This document shows positions 5,964 through 6,796 of a stretch of 6,796 nucleotides of DNA, piece by piece. Under the pieces are notes generated by a model. It saw only the letters and a program-made list of their open reading frames with translations. It was not told the origin of the DNA and did not search any database. The position numbers and the translations under genes are program-made. Source of the stretch: Bacteroidales bacterium (lineage in GTDB: Bacteria > Bacteroidota > Bacteroidia > Bacteroidales > UBA7960). Where the stretch lies: assembly GCA_003555385.1 (NCBI GenBank), contig PWHO01000273.1:1-6796 (forward strand), in the 5' to 3' direction. Numbering within the stretch: position 1 is the first letter of the stretch; each line of letters starts with the position of its first letter.

Positions 5964-6796
5964 ATGGTAAGAACAAAAGACTATCTGCACGTTGCGCTAT
6001 ATTTGGCTTTTTTTGCAGTGGCCACGGGGTGGTTGTTTCCTTTCACTGCCCTGGGCCAGTTTGCTCCGCCGGCAGGGCACCGCGGGACAACCGCCATACA
6101 TAAAGACTCCACGGTTTTTACAGGCTGGGCCAATGGATGCGAAGTCGTCCGCGGCCCCGTGGACATTTCCAGGCCAGAAATGGGCCTGGCTTCTGCGGGC
6201 AGCTGTGAAGATGTCATCGGAAAAGCCGGCGAAAAAGGGACACTGAGTCTGGGCGACGGCGGATACGTAACACTGACCTTTGATACGCCCATCGCCAACG
6301 GACCGGGATGGGATTTTGCGGTGTTTGAAAACGCGTTTGACGATTACTTCCTCGAATTGGGATTTGTGGAAGTGAGTTCAGACGGTGAGCACTTTGTACG
6401 TTTCCCGAATACCTCCCTGACCCCTGCCGAAAGCCAGGTCGGATCGTTCGGAACACTGGAGGCCGAACACATTCACAACCTGGCTGGCAAATACCGTTTA
6501 TTCTATGGTACTCCCTTCGATCTGGATACCCTGGCAGACACCCCGGGTCTGGACGTTAACCACGTTACCCACATACGGATAATCGACGTGGTTGGGAGCA
6601 TCGACCCCGATTATGCCACTTACGACACCCATGGCAATGTCATCAACGACCCCTGGCCTACTGCGTTTCCCACCGGCGGGTTCGACCTGGACGCTGTCGG
6701 TGTAATAAATCAGGCAAGCACTGAGGATAAAGGCCTGAAGGCTTCAGTGATCCCGAATCCTGCAAATGCAGACAGCAGGATCAGGCTGGATGTGCC
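5964..6796 (+). CDS. Secreted cell-surface protein, 3' end cut by window (start of a type IX sorting domain)
   Basis: The ATG at 5964 lies 22 bases after the DUF4465 gene and opens a frame of 277 codons running off the right edge. The N-terminus has a signal peptide (hydrophobic residues about 9-30, likely cleavage after ALGQ). The body (about 50-250) belongs to an uncharacterised surface-protein family found in several phyla, recognisable from FTGWANGCEVVRGPVDIS, SLGDGGYVTLTFDTPIANGP, DFAVFENAFDD, LELGFVEVSSDGEHFVRFP and NLAGKYRLFYGTPFDL, and closing with FDLDAVGVI. C59 and C81 could form a disulfide. The last residues, ASVIPNPANADSRIRLDV, look like the opening of a type A sorting domain with its PNP motif, so I expect about 60-70 more residues. 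Membership of the riboswitch-controlled operon suggests a surface role in cobamide capture; the molecular function is unknown. Confidence 0.82.
   Translation, partial: MVRTKDYLHVALYLAFFAVATGWLFPFTALGQFAPPAGHRGTTAIHKDSTVFTGWANGCEVVRGPVDISRPEMGLASAGSCEDVIGKAGEKGTLSLGDGGYVTLTFDTPIANGPGWDFAVFENAFDDYFLELGFVEVSSDGEHFVRFPNTSLTPAESQVGSFGTLEAEHIHNLAGKYRLFYGTPFDLDTLADTPGLDVNHVTHIRIIDVVGSIDPDYATYDTHGNVINDPWPTAFPTGGFDLDAVGVINQASTEDKGLKASVIPNPANADSRIRLDV

Overview
The window looks like a chromosome fragment from an anaerobic or facultative member of the Bacteroidota, probably Bacteroidales/Marinilabiliales-like. Three things point this way: two secreted proteins carrying (or starting) type IX secretion C-terminal sorting domains, promoter-like TAnnTTTG boxes of the Bacteroidota -7 type, and AU-rich translation starts without a Shine-Dalgarno sequence. 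The placement below phylum level is an inference.

The layout is two divergent operons around a roughly 450 bp control region. The left operon (minus strand, 2420 down to 1, running off the left edge) has four tightly packed genes: a small cysteine-rich protein of unknown function, a DsrC with both redox cysteines, a five-helix NarI/DsrM-type membrane cytochrome b, and a DsrK/HdrD-type iron-sulfur protein cut by the window edge after residue 391. Together these read as a minimal DsrC-DsrMK module that would move electrons between the quinone pool and a cytoplasmic protein disulfide or persulfide carrier. No dsrAB, dsrJ, dsrO or dsrP is visible here.

The right operon (plus strand, 2868 to beyond 6796) is preceded by a well-conserved cobalamin riboswitch (about 2541-2708) and a further 160-base leader. 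It encodes a BtuB-like TonB-dependent receptor, a DUF4465 protein with a type IX sorting domain, and a second secreted surface protein truncated by the window end just as its sorting domain begins. This reads as a B12 (cobamide) uptake operon in which surface accessory proteins are exported by type IX secretion, not anchored as lipoproteins.

The control region (2421-2867) holds a -7-like box for each direction, a tandem 10-bp repeat next to the minus-strand box, the riboswitch, and several hairpins that could form the expression platform. No tRNA, rRNA, CRISPR array, insertion sequence or rho-independent terminator was recognised. The part most worth following is the DsrC-DsrMK module with its uncharacterised cysteine-rich leading gene, in an organism that does not look like a classical sulfate reducer.
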